The notes: generated by a model from the sequence alone, not told the origin. A stretch of DNA of 64,000 nt from UBA2136 sp047635695 (GCA_047635695.1 JBLILN010000009.1:1-64000); one strand, 5' to 3'; positions 26,260 through 35,838 are shown, counted from the first letter of the stretch. A program made the numbers and translations.

Positions 26260-26914
26260 CGAACGACAAATTTTATTATCCTTCCCTGAGCGCAAGGACT
26301 TTGCCTTAGAAAATTTCTTGGTATTACCTACCAATAACCTTGGTTATATGTCTGTGGGTCAATTCCCACAAATAGCGGGGGACGTGTTGGTTGTTTATGG
26401 TGAAAAGGGCGTCGGCAAAAGCCATTTGTTTTCAACTTATGTCGAACGTACAGGGGCTAAAATTTTAACGAAGTCTGAATTAAAGTTGCCGCTCGACCTT
26501 GACTATAACAACTTCGCTATTGACGGTATCGACGACCTTACAGAGGGCCAACAAGAGGCACTTTTCCACCTTTTTAATCATGTTAAATCATCAGCGGGAA
26601 GCTTGCTTGTGATAGCAAGGTCTGCCGTGGCGAAGATGGATATTTTAGCTGATTTGAAATCACGTTTACTCACAGCGCCTCAAATTGAAATAGAACCCCC
26701 AAAGGACGTCCATCTAGAAGTCTTTTTGGTGAAATATGCGTCGGATAGGCAAATGTTTTTAGACCCTAAAGTGTCTAACTATATTCTTAAAAATTGTGAG
26801 CGTAATTTGTCACATATTGAAGCCATTGTTGCCAAGCTCGATAGTTTATCACTTGAACAAAAACGCAAAATTACCGTGCCGCTGGTGCGCCAAGTTTTTA
26901 ACGCCCCACTTTAA
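26252..26914 (+). CDS. hdaA: DnaA regulatory inactivator, Hda/HdaA type
   Basis: About 220 residues. A DnaA-like AAA+ domain carries VVYGEKGVGKSHLF (Walker A) and NFAIDGIDDL (Walker B region), followed by LKSRLLTAPQIEIEPPK. I chose TTG at 26252 because GAGGGA lies just before it and because this places the beta-clamp motif QILLSFP at residues 6-12, as in known Hda proteins. The in-frame ATG at 26225 has no ribosome site. Hda with the clamp stimulates ATP hydrolysis on DnaA. The gene overlaps the DUF2066 stop. Confidence 0.85.
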   Translation: MTSERQILLSFPERKDFALENFLVLPTNNLGYMSVGQFPQIAGDVLVVYGEKGVGKSHLFSTYVERTGAKILTKSELKLPLDLDYNNFAIDGIDDLTEGQQEALFHLFNHVKSSAGSLLVIARSAVAKMDILADLKSRLLTAPQIEIEPPKDVHLEVFLVKYASDRQMFLDPKVSNYILKNCERNLSHIEAIVAKLDSLSLEQKRKITVPLVRQVFNAPL

Positions 26915-27025
26915 TTTATCTATTTTGTATGGTGCATTTCCTGCGCTTATTTTATCACGATATATTTATAGCATTGCTGTTGTTTTGTTTACTTTAAGTC
27001 AAGCTTTTGTATATACTTGTTTCCC

Positions 27026-28513
27026 ATGAAATTAAACGCAAAACCAAAGTTTATTTACCCAAACGAAATAGCTCATAAAGAGGGGCGTTTTGCTGTGATC
27101 GACATTGGTTCAAGCACCATACGTCTTGTGGTTTACGACACAGGCATTTACCCACACCTCTTTTTAAACCATAAGGTGCGTACCATGCTGGCCAAGGGTA
27201 AGGGGTCAGGGGTTTTTAACTTAGAAGCCGCACCGATGGAACGTACTTTAAGCGCGATTGAATGGTTCTTGTGGGTTTGTAAACAGTCGGCTGTTACAAC
27301 AGTAGTTGCCACGGCAACAAGCGCTGTGCGAGAAGCTGAAAACGGTGATGAGTTTGTTAAAATGGTGCAAGAAAAAACAGGGCTTCACATCGAAGTTATT
27401 GGCGGTGAAGTTGAAGCACGTTTAAGCGCCCTTGGTGGTGTTACAAGCCTGCCCAACGCTTCAGGCGTTGTGATGGATCTTGGTGGCGGCAGTCTAGATA
27501 TTTGTACGACAGAACGACAGGGTGATTTTGCTTCCTTACCACTCGGTGGCTTAAGCCTGCAAAAATTAAGCGACAATGACCCTTTTAAAGCGGTCGAAAT
27601 TTTAAAAAAAGCACTAAGCGATGTTAACTGGATGGCCAATAAAAACAATTTCCGTGATCTCGTGGCTTTGGGTTCAGGTATGCGTTCTATTGCCAGTTTA
27701 CATATGATAGAAACCGGATACCCTATGCATATTTTGCATGACTATAGTATATCAAAAGACGCGGCGATAGCCTACTGCGCTCAATTTTTAAGAGGTGAAA
27801 TTAGCGAAAAAGTTTCACATCTCGCCAAGGGCTATGAAGACATTATTCCATACCGTGCGGCCGCCTTAACGGCCATGCTAGAAGTGGGTGATTTTGACAG
27901 AGTACGTTTTGCATCATTTGGTATCCGTGAAGGTATTTTCTTTAGCCAAATCGAAAATGAAGGTGTGGGCGAAGACCCGCTTCTTTCATTCGCAAAGGAC
28001 CTTGCCATAAGGGACGGCCGAGGCGCTGAATATGCCTTTTGCCTCGCACATTGGGCGCATGAAATATTACCGACGATGCCGCCACGCTTACTGCAAGTAG
28101 CGGCGTTATTTGCCGATGTTGCATGGCGTGAGCAATATGCTTACCGCGCGTCTTCTGCTTTTGAAATTGTTTACGGCGGTTCGTTTGTGTCTTGTTCACA
28201 TAAAGACAGGGCAAAGTTGGCACTCATAGCATACTTCACCCACGCGGATGAACTTGAAGACTGTCATTTTAGCCGCATAAAGGGCCTTGTCTCGGACACC
28301 GATATGGCTAAAGCCAAAATAGTGGGCGCACTTTTCCACCTCGCGGCATTTTTAGACCCAGGTGCGAAGGGCATGTTGTCTGATTTTACACTGCAAAAAC
28401 AGAGCGGTGGTTGCTTCAGCCTTGAAGGTCCAGCGCCATTCATGCGTATGGAGAGTGAGTCGGTTGCGAAAAGGTTAGAAATTTTAAATAAGACACTGGC
28501 TTCTCAACGCTGA
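27026..28513 (+). CDS. ppx: Exopolyphosphatase / Ppx-GppA phosphatase
   Basis: A 495-residue protein of the sugar-kinase/actin fold. Motifs are FAVIDIGSSTIRLVVYD, VATATSAVREAENG, EVIGGEVEARLSALG, VMDLGGGSLDICT and LGSGMRSIASLH, all typical of alphaproteobacterial Ppx. It degrades polyphosphate or (p)ppGpp-type substrates. ATG 27026 is preferred to TTG 27017. In most alphaproteobacteria ppk1 lies between hdaA and ppx, and here only about 110 bp separate them, so ppk1 is missing from the locus. Confidence 0.93.
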   Translation: MKLNAKPKFIYPNEIAHKEGRFAVIDIGSSTIRLVVYDTGIYPHLFLNHKVRTMLAKGKGSGVFNLEAAPMERTLSAIEWFLWVCKQSAVTTVVATATSAVREAENGDEFVKMVQEKTGLHIEVIGGEVEARLSALGGVTSLPNASGVVMDLGGGSLDICTTERQGDFASLPLGGLSLQKLSDNDPFKAVEILKKALSDVNWMANKNNFRDLVALGSGMRSIASLHMIETGYPMHILHDYSISKDAAIAYCAQFLRGEISEKVSHLAKGYEDIIPYRAAALTAMLEVGDFDRVRFASFGIREGIFFSQIENEGVGEDPLLSFAKDLAIRDGRGAEYAFCLAHWAHEILPTMPPRLLQVAALFADVAWREQYAYRASSAFEIVYGGSFVSCSHKDRAKLALIAYFTHADELEDCHFSRIKGLVSDTDMAKAKIVGALFHLAAFLDPGAKGMLSDFTLQKQSGGCFSLEGPAPFMRMESESVAKRLEILNKTLASQR

Positions 28514-28557
28514 AAATCATATACTCTAAAAAATGTAAAAATTGCTAGAGGCTTATA

Positions 28558-29949
28558 ATGAAACGTTTACTGCTTGTTCTTTCTATTCTAACTTTAATAT
28601 CTGGCACCAGTGCCGCCCGTGAAAATATGATGGCCTTGCGCACAAGTTTTTCAGACACGGTTAAAACGGCTTCCCCTGCGGTGGTTAATATTTTCACAGA
28701 AAAAGAAGTGGCAACACGTACATTTAATCCTTTTTTTAACGACCCTCTCTTCAACCGTTTTATGCAAGGCGGCATGCAAAGAAACCTTAAAAAACGTATC
28801 GAGCGTTCTCTGGGTTCTGGCGTTGTGGTCACAGAAGACGGTTACATTGTTACCAATTACCATGTTGTGGCAGACGCTAAGTCTATTCGTGTGGTCTTTA
28901 GTGACCGCTCTGAATATGCCGCTGAATTTATTGCCGCCGACAAAAGCACTGACATCGCCGTAATGCGTATCATTCTAGAAGAAGGCCAAGAAGCGACATT
29001 TAATTATGTCAACTTTTCCGATAGTGACGCCATTGAAGTGGGGGATATTGTTTTAGCCCTTGGTAACCCATACGGTGTTGGCCAAAGTGTCAGCATGGGT
29101 ATTATTAGTGCCACGGGTCGTAGCAACCTTGGTACGGGTGAATATGAAAACTTCATTCAAACCGACGCTGCCATTAACCCTGGTAACAGTGGTGGTGCCT
29201 TGGTTGACAGTGACGGTAACCTTGTGGGTGTTAGCACGGCTATTTATTCAAAATCGGGCGGCAGCCAAGGTATTGGTTTCGCTATTCCTGCCAACTCAGT
29301 GCGTGTTACTTTAAACAGTGTGCTCACAACGGGTAAAATTACAAGGCCTTGGTTTGGCGCAGACGGACAAGACGTTACAGCCGACCTTGCCAAGCAACTT
29401 GAACTGGGTGAACCAGCAGGTGTGTTGATTAATGAAATTGTACCTGGTAGCCCCGCGGCAGAATCTAACCTAGAAATTGGCGATATTGTTTTGAGTTTTG
29501 CAGGCCATAACGTGGACGATATGCGTCAACTAAATGCACGTATCGCATCGTCATTTGTTGGTGAAAAGTATGAACTTGGCGTTTGGCGCGAAGGACAAAA
29601 ATATGTTTCAGAACTTATGTTGGGCGCACTGCCCGATAGACGCACAGACGAACAATATACCGTGCGTGGCTCAAATCCTCTTGCAGGATTTACCTTTGAA
29701 CCGCTTTCACCAGCATTAAGTGATGACCTTGGTTTAGCTTTAACAACGAAGGGTATCACTGTCATCGCAACACCAACTCAAAAAGGTTTTGGTATGGTCG
29801 ACTTAAACGATGGTGACGTACTTGTTTCTGTTAACAAGAAAAATATCCATACCATTAAAGACCTACAAACAGCCGTAAGTCGCCGCCCATCCAGTTGGCA
29901 GATTATTTATAAACGTGACGGTAAAATGCACAGGGTTATTATAAAATAA
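28558..29949 (+). CDS. degQ: Periplasmic serine protease, DegQ/DegP (HtrA) family
   Basis: A 463-residue HtrA protease with a signal peptide (residues 1-20). The catalytic triad is His102 (TNYHVV), Asp132 (STDIAVM) and Ser211 (NPGNSGGALV). Two PDZ domains follow (about 255-345 and 365-460), with LGEPAGVLINEIVPGSPA in the first. It degrades or refolds damaged periplasmic proteins. The stop overlaps the rarA start by 1 bp (TAATG). DegP, DegQ and MucD are hard to separate by eye. Confidence 0.93.
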   Translation: MKRLLLVLSILTLISGTSAARENMMALRTSFSDTVKTASPAVVNIFTEKEVATRTFNPFFNDPLFNRFMQGGMQRNLKKRIERSLGSGVVVTEDGYIVTNYHVVADAKSIRVVFSDRSEYAAEFIAADKSTDIAVMRIILEEGQEATFNYVNFSDSDAIEVGDIVLALGNPYGVGQSVSMGIISATGRSNLGTGEYENFIQTDAAINPGNSGGALVDSDGNLVGVSTAIYSKSGGSQGIGFAIPANSVRVTLNSVLTTGKITRPWFGADGQDVTADLAKQLELGEPAGVLINEIVPGSPAAESNLEIGDIVLSFAGHNVDDMRQLNARIASSFVGEKYELGVWREGQKYVSELMLGALPDRRTDEQYTVRGSNPLAGFTFEPLSPALSDDLGLALTTKGITVIATPTQKGFGMVDLNDGDVLVSVNKKNIHTIKDLQTAVSRRPSSWQIIYKRDGKMHRVIIK

Positions 29950-31217
29950 TGAGTTTATTCGCCAAGGGTAAAGTGCCACTCGCCGAAGAAATGCGCCCCC
30001 GTGCCATTGACGGTGTTTACGGTCAGTCACACATACTGGGCGACGAGGGGGTTCTTTCTCGTATTATGGCTTCGGGGCAACCTGTGTCCCTCCTTTTTTG
30101 GGGGCCACCAGGCTGCGGTAAAACAACCCTTGCTAAAATTTACGCCGATAGTTTTGACGCGCATTTTGAACAAATAAGTGCTGTCTTTAGTGGCGTGGCC
30201 GATATTAAACGCTTGGTGAGTGAAGCGATAAAACGCCATGAAATGGGCGACCTCACAGTTTTGTTTGTCGACGAAATTCACCGCTTTAATAAATCACAAC
30301 AAGACGCTTTTTTACCTTATGTTGAAAGTGGTGTTATTATTTTAGTAGGCGCAACCACTGAAAACCCTTCGTTTGAACTCAATGCAGCGCTTCTTTCACG
30401 CGTACAAGTTTTAACGCTGAACAGTTTAGACGATAAAGCTTTAAGCGAAATGTTAAGCACGGTTGAAGCTGAAAAAGGCGCTTTACCCGTCACAGCAGAA
30501 GCTAAAAAGGCTTTGCTTAACTTAGGATCGGGTGACGGCCGTTATTTTTTAGGTTTAATTGAAACTATTTACGCAACGGCAGGGGGAAAACCCTTCGACG
30601 TTGTAGGCTTAAAGAAAATATTAGGCCGCAAAATGGCCAAGTACGACAAAGACGGTGAAGCCCACTACGATATGATATCCACCTTCCATAAAGCCATCAG
30701 AGGTAGTGATACCGACGGTGCTTTGTACTGGCTTGCCCGCATGATAGACGGTGGCGAAGACCCTTTATATATTGGCCGCAGGCTTATTCGTATGGCATCA
30801 GAAGAAATTGCCATGGCCGACCCACATGCTTTATTGCAATGCACTGCCGCTGTGGAATCATACAAACAACTCGGCTCTCCAGAAGGTGAATTAATGTTGG
30901 CTCAAGCCGTTGTTTACTTGGCGCTAGCACCCAAAAGCAATGCCGTTTACATGGCATGGAACGAAGCCTTGGCTACAGCCAAACGTACCAATGACCTTGA
31001 AGCGCCAATGTTTTCACGTAATGCACCCACAAAACTCATGAAAGACTTAGGCTATAACGAAGGTTATCAATATGATCACGACAGTGCCAATGCTTTTTCA
31101 GGGCAAAATTACTTTCCCAGTAAATTACCAAGACAAAATTTTTACCGCCCGAATGAGCGAGGTTTCGAACGTGAAATGATGAAGCGTTTAGAATATTTTG
31201 AAGGAAAACGTAAATGA
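29949..31217 (+). CDS. rarA: Replication-associated recombination protein A
   Basis: A 422-residue AAA+ ATPase. Walker A is WGPPGCGKTT (51-60) and Walker B is LFVDEIHRFNKSQQDAFLPYVE. GATTENPSFELNAALLSR (sensor) follows, and the C-terminal MgsA domain has DPLYIGRRLIRMASEEI and PKSNAVY. RarA works at stalled replication forks. It is translationally coupled at both ends, with degQ (1 bp overlap) and with the hydrolase (4 bp overlap). Confidence 0.96.
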   Translation: MSLFAKGKVPLAEEMRPRAIDGVYGQSHILGDEGVLSRIMASGQPVSLLFWGPPGCGKTTLAKIYADSFDAHFEQISAVFSGVADIKRLVSEAIKRHEMGDLTVLFVDEIHRFNKSQQDAFLPYVESGVIILVGATTENPSFELNAALLSRVQVLTLNSLDDKALSEMLSTVEAEKGALPVTAEAKKALLNLGSGDGRYFLGLIETIYATAGGKPFDVVGLKKILGRKMAKYDKDGEAHYDMISTFHKAIRGSDTDGALYWLARMIDGGEDPLYIGRRLIRMASEEIAMADPHALLQCTAAVESYKQLGSPEGELMLAQAVVYLALAPKSNAVYMAWNEALATAKRTNDLEAPMFSRNAPTKLMKDLGYNEGYQYDHDSANAFSGQNYFPSKLPRQNFYRPNERGFEREMMKRLEYFEGKRK

Positions 31218-32041
31218 AGAAAATGAAACACATCAGTAAGTATTTCGAGTTTTATGATCATGGTTGCGCAGCCGACGCTCAAACAGTTGTCTTTTTGCCG
31301 GGTGTTGCTTGCAGTACTTGGATGTTCCGCGATGCTGTTAAGCAATTTTTGCCAAATTATAAAGTGGTACTTTTTAATAACCCATGCACGGGGGAAACGG
31401 GCACACCCTTTAATTTAACGGTACCTAAAATTGCAGGCATGGTGGCACAGGTTTTACAGCACCTTAACCTTAAAAATTGTACAGTTGTTGGCCACTCAAT
31501 GGGGGGTTATACTACACAACAGCTTACGCAGTTGGCACCTGAATTGGTTAAAAGAATTGTCCTTGTTTCAACATCATGCGGTGGTTCTTTCACCAGACGT
31601 GAAATGAAACGCCTGTTTAAAGACCTTGGCGCCGACTTTTGGAAACGCCGCAGAAACTTTTTAGACGAACCCGAAGAAGCGATAAACTATGTCTTTTCAG
31701 AAAGTTTTATGAAGAGCCATTGGGTCGATTATAAAATATTTGCCCACCGTTTTCATGATTTAAAACCAAGGCAAAGTGTTGTTGCTCGGCACTTTATTTG
31801 CGCCAGCCGTTTTTCTTCTGAAGGCTTTTTAGAAAAAATAGATGTACCAACACTTGTTATTCATGGTAATGAGGACAACTTAATAGATATTGAAGGTGGC
31901 CAAATACTGGCAAAAAGTATACCTTTAGCCAGATATTTAGAAGTTGAGAAGTGCGGACATTTCCCAATGATAGAGCGTAAAGAATTTTATAAAGACATTA
32001 TTGCCTTCATGGAAGGCAAAAAGATTGGAAAAGAAATATGA
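31214..32041 (+). CDS. Alpha/beta hydrolase
   Basis: A 275-residue alpha/beta hydrolase. The nucleophile elbow is VGHSMGG with Ser95. The acid is probably the Asp in HGNEDNLIDIEGG and the base His is in CGHFPMIE. The oxyanion region is FLPGVACSTW. The substrate is unknown. It overlaps rarA and rluC by 4 bp each, so it belongs to a tightly coupled operon. Confidence 0.9.
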   Translation: MKKMKHISKYFEFYDHGCAADAQTVVFLPGVACSTWMFRDAVKQFLPNYKVVLFNNPCTGETGTPFNLTVPKIAGMVAQVLQHLNLKNCTVVGHSMGGYTTQQLTQLAPELVKRIVLVSTSCGGSFTRREMKRLFKDLGADFWKRRRNFLDEPEEAINYVFSESFMKSHWVDYKIFAHRFHDLKPRQSVVARHFICASRFSSEGFLEKIDVPTLVIHGNEDNLIDIEGGQILAKSIPLARYLEVEKCGHFPMIERKEFYKDIIAFMEGKKIGKEI

Positions 32042-33015
32042 CGGACGACGTTAAAAAAACAAGCGAAGTAACCTTTTTAAAAATTAATAAATTATTAGAA
32101 GGTTCAAGGCTTGATAAACTTTTAATCGAGAAGTATCCACTGGCCAGTTTTGGTACGGTGCAAAAGCTTTGTCGTAAAGGACAAATCCGCATTGACGGCA
32201 AACGTGTTAAAGGTAACGAACGTGTGGTCGTGGGGCAAGAGGTGCGCATTCCGCCTGCTTTCACCGTTGAAGGCGAAGAACCTCAAGAAAAGAAAAAGTA
32301 CGTTTATCACCTGTCAACTCAAGACAAACACGATATTGAAAATATGACCATTTTCGAAGATAAAGAAATTATTGTTATTAACAAGCCTTACGGCTTACCA
32401 GTACAAGCAGGCAGTGGCCATTCTAAAAGTATTGACCGTATGTTTGAAGCAAATACACGCAAAGACGAAAAGCCAAAACTGGTGCACCGTATTGATAAAA
32501 CAACAACAGGTTTGCTTATTCTTGCCAAAACAAAAGACATGGCAACAACACTTTCAAATCAATTTAAAAACCGTAAAGTTAAAAAAACATACTGGGCCAT
32601 TGTTAAGGGCCGCGTGAGAGACCTTGAAGGTACGATCAAAACATCTATGGAAAAAATAGAAGTTGAAGGTAAAGAAAAAATGGCGACCAAAGGTGGCTAC
32701 GAAAAATTTGCTGAAACATCATATAAGGTAATGGACAGCGCGGGTGTTTATCATTGGCTAGAAGTTTACCCTAAAACAGGTCGTAAACACCAAATTCGTG
32801 TGCATTTGGAATCTATCGGCTTACCGATTGTCGGCGATATTAAATATGGTGGTGCACGCCTTAAAGGTGACGAGCAAATACCAGCGGGCAAGTTATTTTT
32901 GCATGCCAGAGCTATCAACCTTGAATTTGCAGGTGGTCGAAATAGATACTTCAAGGCAGAAATTCCAGCACACTTTAAAAAAGTGTTTAGCATGATGGAA
33001 TGGAAAGAAAAATAA
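32038..33015 (+). CDS. rluC: Ribosomal large subunit pseudouridine synthase, RluC/RluD family
   Basis: A 325-residue RluA-family enzyme. An S4 RNA-binding domain (about 20-75, LDKLLIEKYPLASFGTVQKL) precedes the catalytic domain. The catalytic Asp153 lies in VHRIDKTTTGLLILAKT, and KTGRKHQIRVHLESIG is the conserved C-terminal motif. It isomerises uridines in 23S rRNA. RluC is favoured because a HAD hydrolase gene follows, as in many alphaproteobacteria. RluD or RluA specificity cannot be excluded. Confidence 0.9.
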   Translation: MTDDVKKTSEVTFLKINKLLEGSRLDKLLIEKYPLASFGTVQKLCRKGQIRIDGKRVKGNERVVVGQEVRIPPAFTVEGEEPQEKKKYVYHLSTQDKHDIENMTIFEDKEIIVINKPYGLPVQAGSGHSKSIDRMFEANTRKDEKPKLVHRIDKTTTGLLILAKTKDMATTLSNQFKNRKVKKTYWAIVKGRVRDLEGTIKTSMEKIEVEGKEKMATKGGYEKFAETSYKVMDSAGVYHWLEVYPKTGRKHQIRVHLESIGLPIVGDIKYGGARLKGDEQIPAGKLFLHARAINLEFAGGRNRYFKAEIPAHFKKVFSMMEWKEK

Positions 33016-33086
33016 GCCATAATTATGGCCGCGCATTTTAATTTCATGTAGGATTTATTCTCAATAATAAGTAGGAAGTATTTGAA

Positions 33087-33560
33087 ATGAAGTTGATTGT
33101 TTTTGATGTAAGTGGCACCTTGCACGACGATGCACCATTTTCTCCGATGTATGATGGTATGAAGGAACTGATCGTGCAACTTCATAGTTCAGGTGTTTTA
33201 GTGGCGCTGGCAACAAACCTGTCACGCGCAGGTATTAATAGGTTTATCAGTAGTAATGGCCTTGCTGAATATTTAGCAGCCGACATTACTTTAAGTGAAG
33301 CCGCACCCAAACCAAACCCAGAAATGCTTGAAACTGTTATTTTATCGGCGGGCGCTGACAAAGAGAACACCTTGATGGTGGGCGACAGTGGCGGTGATAT
33401 TTACATGGCAAAGCAAGCAAAAGTAAAGTCTTGTGCTGTCAAATGGCAAGGGGAATGGCGCAGTTCTGTTTTAATGGAAAACCCTGAATATAAAGTTGAA
33501 ACTTTAGACGAATTGTGTCACATTCTAAGTCAATTTACTGGTAAAAAAATAACAACTTAA
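33087..33560 (+). CDS. HAD-family hydrolase with altered acid residue
   Basis: A 157-residue HAD subclass protein, shorter than usual (about 210-230) because the cap is minimal. Motif I is FDVSGTL (Asp7, Ser9), motif II LATNLS, motif III Lys in APKPNPEM, and motif IV GDSGGD. The second Asp of DxDGT, the general acid in phosphatases, is Ser here, so normal phosphatase chemistry is questionable. The position after rluC is conserved in alphaproteobacteria, but the function of this partner is unknown. Confidence 0.85.
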   Translation: MKLIVFDVSGTLHDDAPFSPMYDGMKELIVQLHSSGVLVALATNLSRAGINRFISSNGLAEYLAADITLSEAAPKPNPEMLETVILSAGADKENTLMVGDSGGDIYMAKQAKVKSCAVKWQGEWRSSVLMENPEYKVETLDELCHILSQFTGKKITT

Positions 33561-33584
33561 CCCCGCTAAAGGTCTATATTCCAC

Positions 33585-35546
33585 GTGAAATTCTTAAAAA
33601 TTTGCCTATTACTCATTGTCCTTATTCCAACATTGCTTATCGCGACACTTCTTATTGTGCCCGAAAAAGTAGATTTTTCAATATATAAGCCACAAATTGA
33701 AAGCTTCTTGAAGGAAAAAACAGGTTTGAATGTTTCTCTGGGAGAAAATGTTTCTATCAAGCTTTTACCTCAACCCTATATCCAAGCCGAAAATGTCGAA
33801 ATTAAGGCTTTTGTTGGCAATAAGAAACTTTTCCGTGCCGACAAGTTTGAGCTAAGGGTATCTCTGAAAGAATTGCTTTCTATGAACCTTTCTATTAAAA
33901 AAATGTTGATAGAAAGCCCAACGGTATACTTACACCGAAACATCAATAATCAAGCCAATTGGCAGCCAAAACGTGTAAAGCGCCGTGGTGGAAATGCCGT
34001 TGATTTAAGCTTTATTAAAGGCCTTGGTGATATTGTTATATCCAATGCGTCCTTTGTTTTTGAAGACGACTTAAACGGCAGTCAATTCAGATTTTTAGAA
34101 GGTCAGTTCTCCGTAGATGGTAGCAGGCTTGAAGATACAAATATCCATGTTTCTGGTTTGTTAAATTCTGAAAAAATTGAAAGCACGGTGAGTTTAAACC
34201 TCACAAGTGTGACAGAAACAAAACTAAACGGTGACATCCTTCTTGCGAACAATAAGTTAGAATTTAAAGGCCTAATTGACGAGATTTTTTCTGAACCTGC
34301 GTTTACGGGTGAATTAAAATTGGCCGGCCCTAGCGTATTTGAAAGCATGTATAAAGTGCTTTCTGTTGCGCCAAGTCAACGTTACTTAGATATCCCTTTA
34401 TCATTAGAATCAAGCGCAACGCTTTCTCAAGATTTAATTGAATTTAAAAACCTTAAAACTGTATTTTTAGTAAGCCCAACAGAAATAAGTTTTATCAGCA
34501 ATATCAGTTATACACCTGTTGAAAGGTCGAATAAGCTTGGGCGTATAGAAGCGTTCATTTCGGTCGCAGATTTTGTTGATTTACAAAAACTGCCATTTTG
34601 TCAAAAATCACCTGAAAGTAAAAAACCTTTCGCTTGGTCACAAGAAATTAAAGACTTCACATTTGTTAAACAACTAGACGCAGATATAACATTTGAAGCT
34701 CTACGTGGTTTTGCATGTTCAGGTAAATCATTTGACCACGCAAACCTACGCTTAACAGCCGAAGATGGCCGTGTCGATATGCGTCAATTGGTATTAGGTA
34801 AAGGTGAAGGTAATGTCAACGCAACGGGGCATATGCAGACAAGTGGTGCACATGCAAAAGGTGCTGTGAAAATGACAAGCCAAAACTTTGACGTGAGTAA
34901 GTTTATGGGCGACAACATGAAAAAACGCATGATGATGCCACTGGCGATGAATATGGACTTGCGTTTTGAAGGTAAATCAACAGCCGAGTGGATAGAATCA
35001 CTTGCAGGGACAGTTGAAATTTCTTCCACAGATATGACAACCGTTGGTATTAACCCTGAAACATTGCAAAGCGTGATGATGTCTGTCTTTGGTTTATCAG
35101 GCGGTAAGGATACCATGGCACATGGCGTCTTTTCTATGTCGGGTGATATTGATGACGGTGTTTTACGCACAGAGAACGCCTTTTTAACCTTCCCTAAGGT
35201 TTCTGTAAGGGCTAAGGGTAAAGTTGATCTGCGCCGAATGGTTATGAACTTAAAAGCCGTGCCAGACAGTGAAAATATACTGGGTTACGATATACCTGTG
35301 CTTATTAAAGGCAGTGTATTTTCACCGATGATATTGCCTGACCTCACAGACAGGCAAGGCCAAGGTGTTGCCATTGGTGCCGTGCTTGCTGGGCCAGCAG
35401 GCGCAGCGCTAGGTTCGATGATCGGCTCTATGATGGCAACAACTGACGCGGATGAGGCGTCTACGACACAAAAAAATCATAATGAAATTATGGATGAAAA
35501 ACAGAAGCTTAGAGATGAAGTTTTAAGGTTTTTAAAATCTGAGTAA
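33585..35546 (+). CDS. AsmA family protein
   Basis: A 653-residue protein starting at GTG 33585. The N-terminal membrane anchor (about residues 4-26) is followed by the AsmA signature VDFSIYKPQIESFLKEKTG and LPQPYIQAENVEI. The C-terminal AsmA_2 part (about 440-600) ends in a glycine-rich stretch GAVLAGPAGAALGSMIGSM and a charged tail. AsmA-like proteins span the envelope and are linked to phospholipid transport to the outer membrane. It is the last gene of the plus-strand run before tRNA-Pro. No terminator hairpin is evident between it and the tRNA. Confidence 0.88.
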   Translation: MKFLKICLLLIVLIPTLLIATLLIVPEKVDFSIYKPQIESFLKEKTGLNVSLGENVSIKLLPQPYIQAENVEIKAFVGNKKLFRADKFELRVSLKELLSMNLSIKKMLIESPTVYLHRNINNQANWQPKRVKRRGGNAVDLSFIKGLGDIVISNASFVFEDDLNGSQFRFLEGQFSVDGSRLEDTNIHVSGLLNSEKIESTVSLNLTSVTETKLNGDILLANNKLEFKGLIDEIFSEPAFTGELKLAGPSVFESMYKVLSVAPSQRYLDIPLSLESSATLSQDLIEFKNLKTVFLVSPTEISFISNISYTPVERSNKLGRIEAFISVADFVDLQKLPFCQKSPESKKPFAWSQEIKDFTFVKQLDADITFEALRGFACSGKSFDHANLRLTAEDGRVDMRQLVLGKGEGNVNATGHMQTSGAHAKGAVKMTSQNFDVSKFMGDNMKKRMMMPLAMNMDLRFEGKSTAEWIESLAGTVEISSTDMTTVGINPETLQSVMMSVFGLSGGKDTMAHGVFSMSGDIDDGVLRTENAFLTFPKVSVRAKGKVDLRRMVMNLKAVPDSENILGYDIPVLIKGSVFSPMILPDLTDRQGQGVAIGAVLAGPAGAALGSMIGSMMATTDADEASTTQKNHNEIMDEKQKLRDEVLRFLKSE

Positions 35547-35564
35547 TTTTATTGTTTTTTTGCC

Positions 35565-35593
35565 TTGTGTTTTGGTTACGGATTTGGTATTAG
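35565..35593 (+). promoter_or_regulatory. Putative promoter of tRNA-Pro
   Basis: TTGTGT at 35565-35570, a 17 bp spacer and TATTAG at 35588-35593, 17 bp before the tRNA 5' end. Confidence 0.45.
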
Positions 35594-35610
35594 TTGCTTA
35601 TTCTTTGGTT

Positions 35611-35687
35611 CGGGGAGTGGCGCAGCCTGGTAGCGCACTCGGTTTGGGTCCGAGGGGTCGGAGGTTCGAATCCTCTCTCCCCGACCA
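35611..35687 (+). tRNA. tRNA-Pro (anticodon UGG)
   Basis: A 77-nt cloverleaf. Acceptor CGGGGAG pairs with CTCCCCG, the D arm includes GCAGCCTGGTAGCGC, and the anticodon stem CTCGG/CCGAG has loop TTTGGGT, giving TGG. The T arm has GGTTCGAATCC, and CCA is encoded. It borders the island at 35796-44196: the DNA just after it recurs at 44197-44308. Confidence 0.97.
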
Positions 35688-35795
35688 TTTTATAAAAAAG
35701 CTTAACCCTCTTTATAATAAGCTTTATCTAATAAATTACCCGTCATTTTGACGGTTTTTTTATGTCTTGAGTAGGGGTGAGATTAAATACCTCAA
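35684..35795 (+). repeat. Left copy of ~112 bp imperfect direct repeat (tRNA-Pro 3' flank)
   Basis: It begins with the last four bases of the tRNA (ACCA) and includes ATTTTATAAAAA, a CCGTCATTTTGACGG terminator and TATGTCTTGAGTA. The right copy is at 44197-44308 with about 80% identity by eye. The two copies bracket the mutasome and stress-gene region. Confidence 0.75.
35739..35761 (+). terminator. Terminator after tRNA-Pro
   Basis: Stem CCGTCA/TGACGG with a TTT loop and a T7 tract, followed by ATGTCT. Confidence 0.8.
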
Positions 35796-35814
35796 GCCCT
35801 GTTAAACATAAACA

Positions 35815-35838
35815 AGCACCTTTTGGGTGTTTTTTTTG
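35815..35838 (+). terminator. Second terminator-like hairpin downstream of tRNA-Pro
   Basis: Short stem CACC/GGTG with a TTTTG loop and a T8 tract, then GTGTCT. No gene lies between it and the first terminator, so it may be left over from a lost gene. Confidence 0.5.

Noticed and set aside
35560..35751. 63-residue ORF over tRNA-Pro
   Set aside because: It is the translation of the tRNA gene itself and has no ribosome site.
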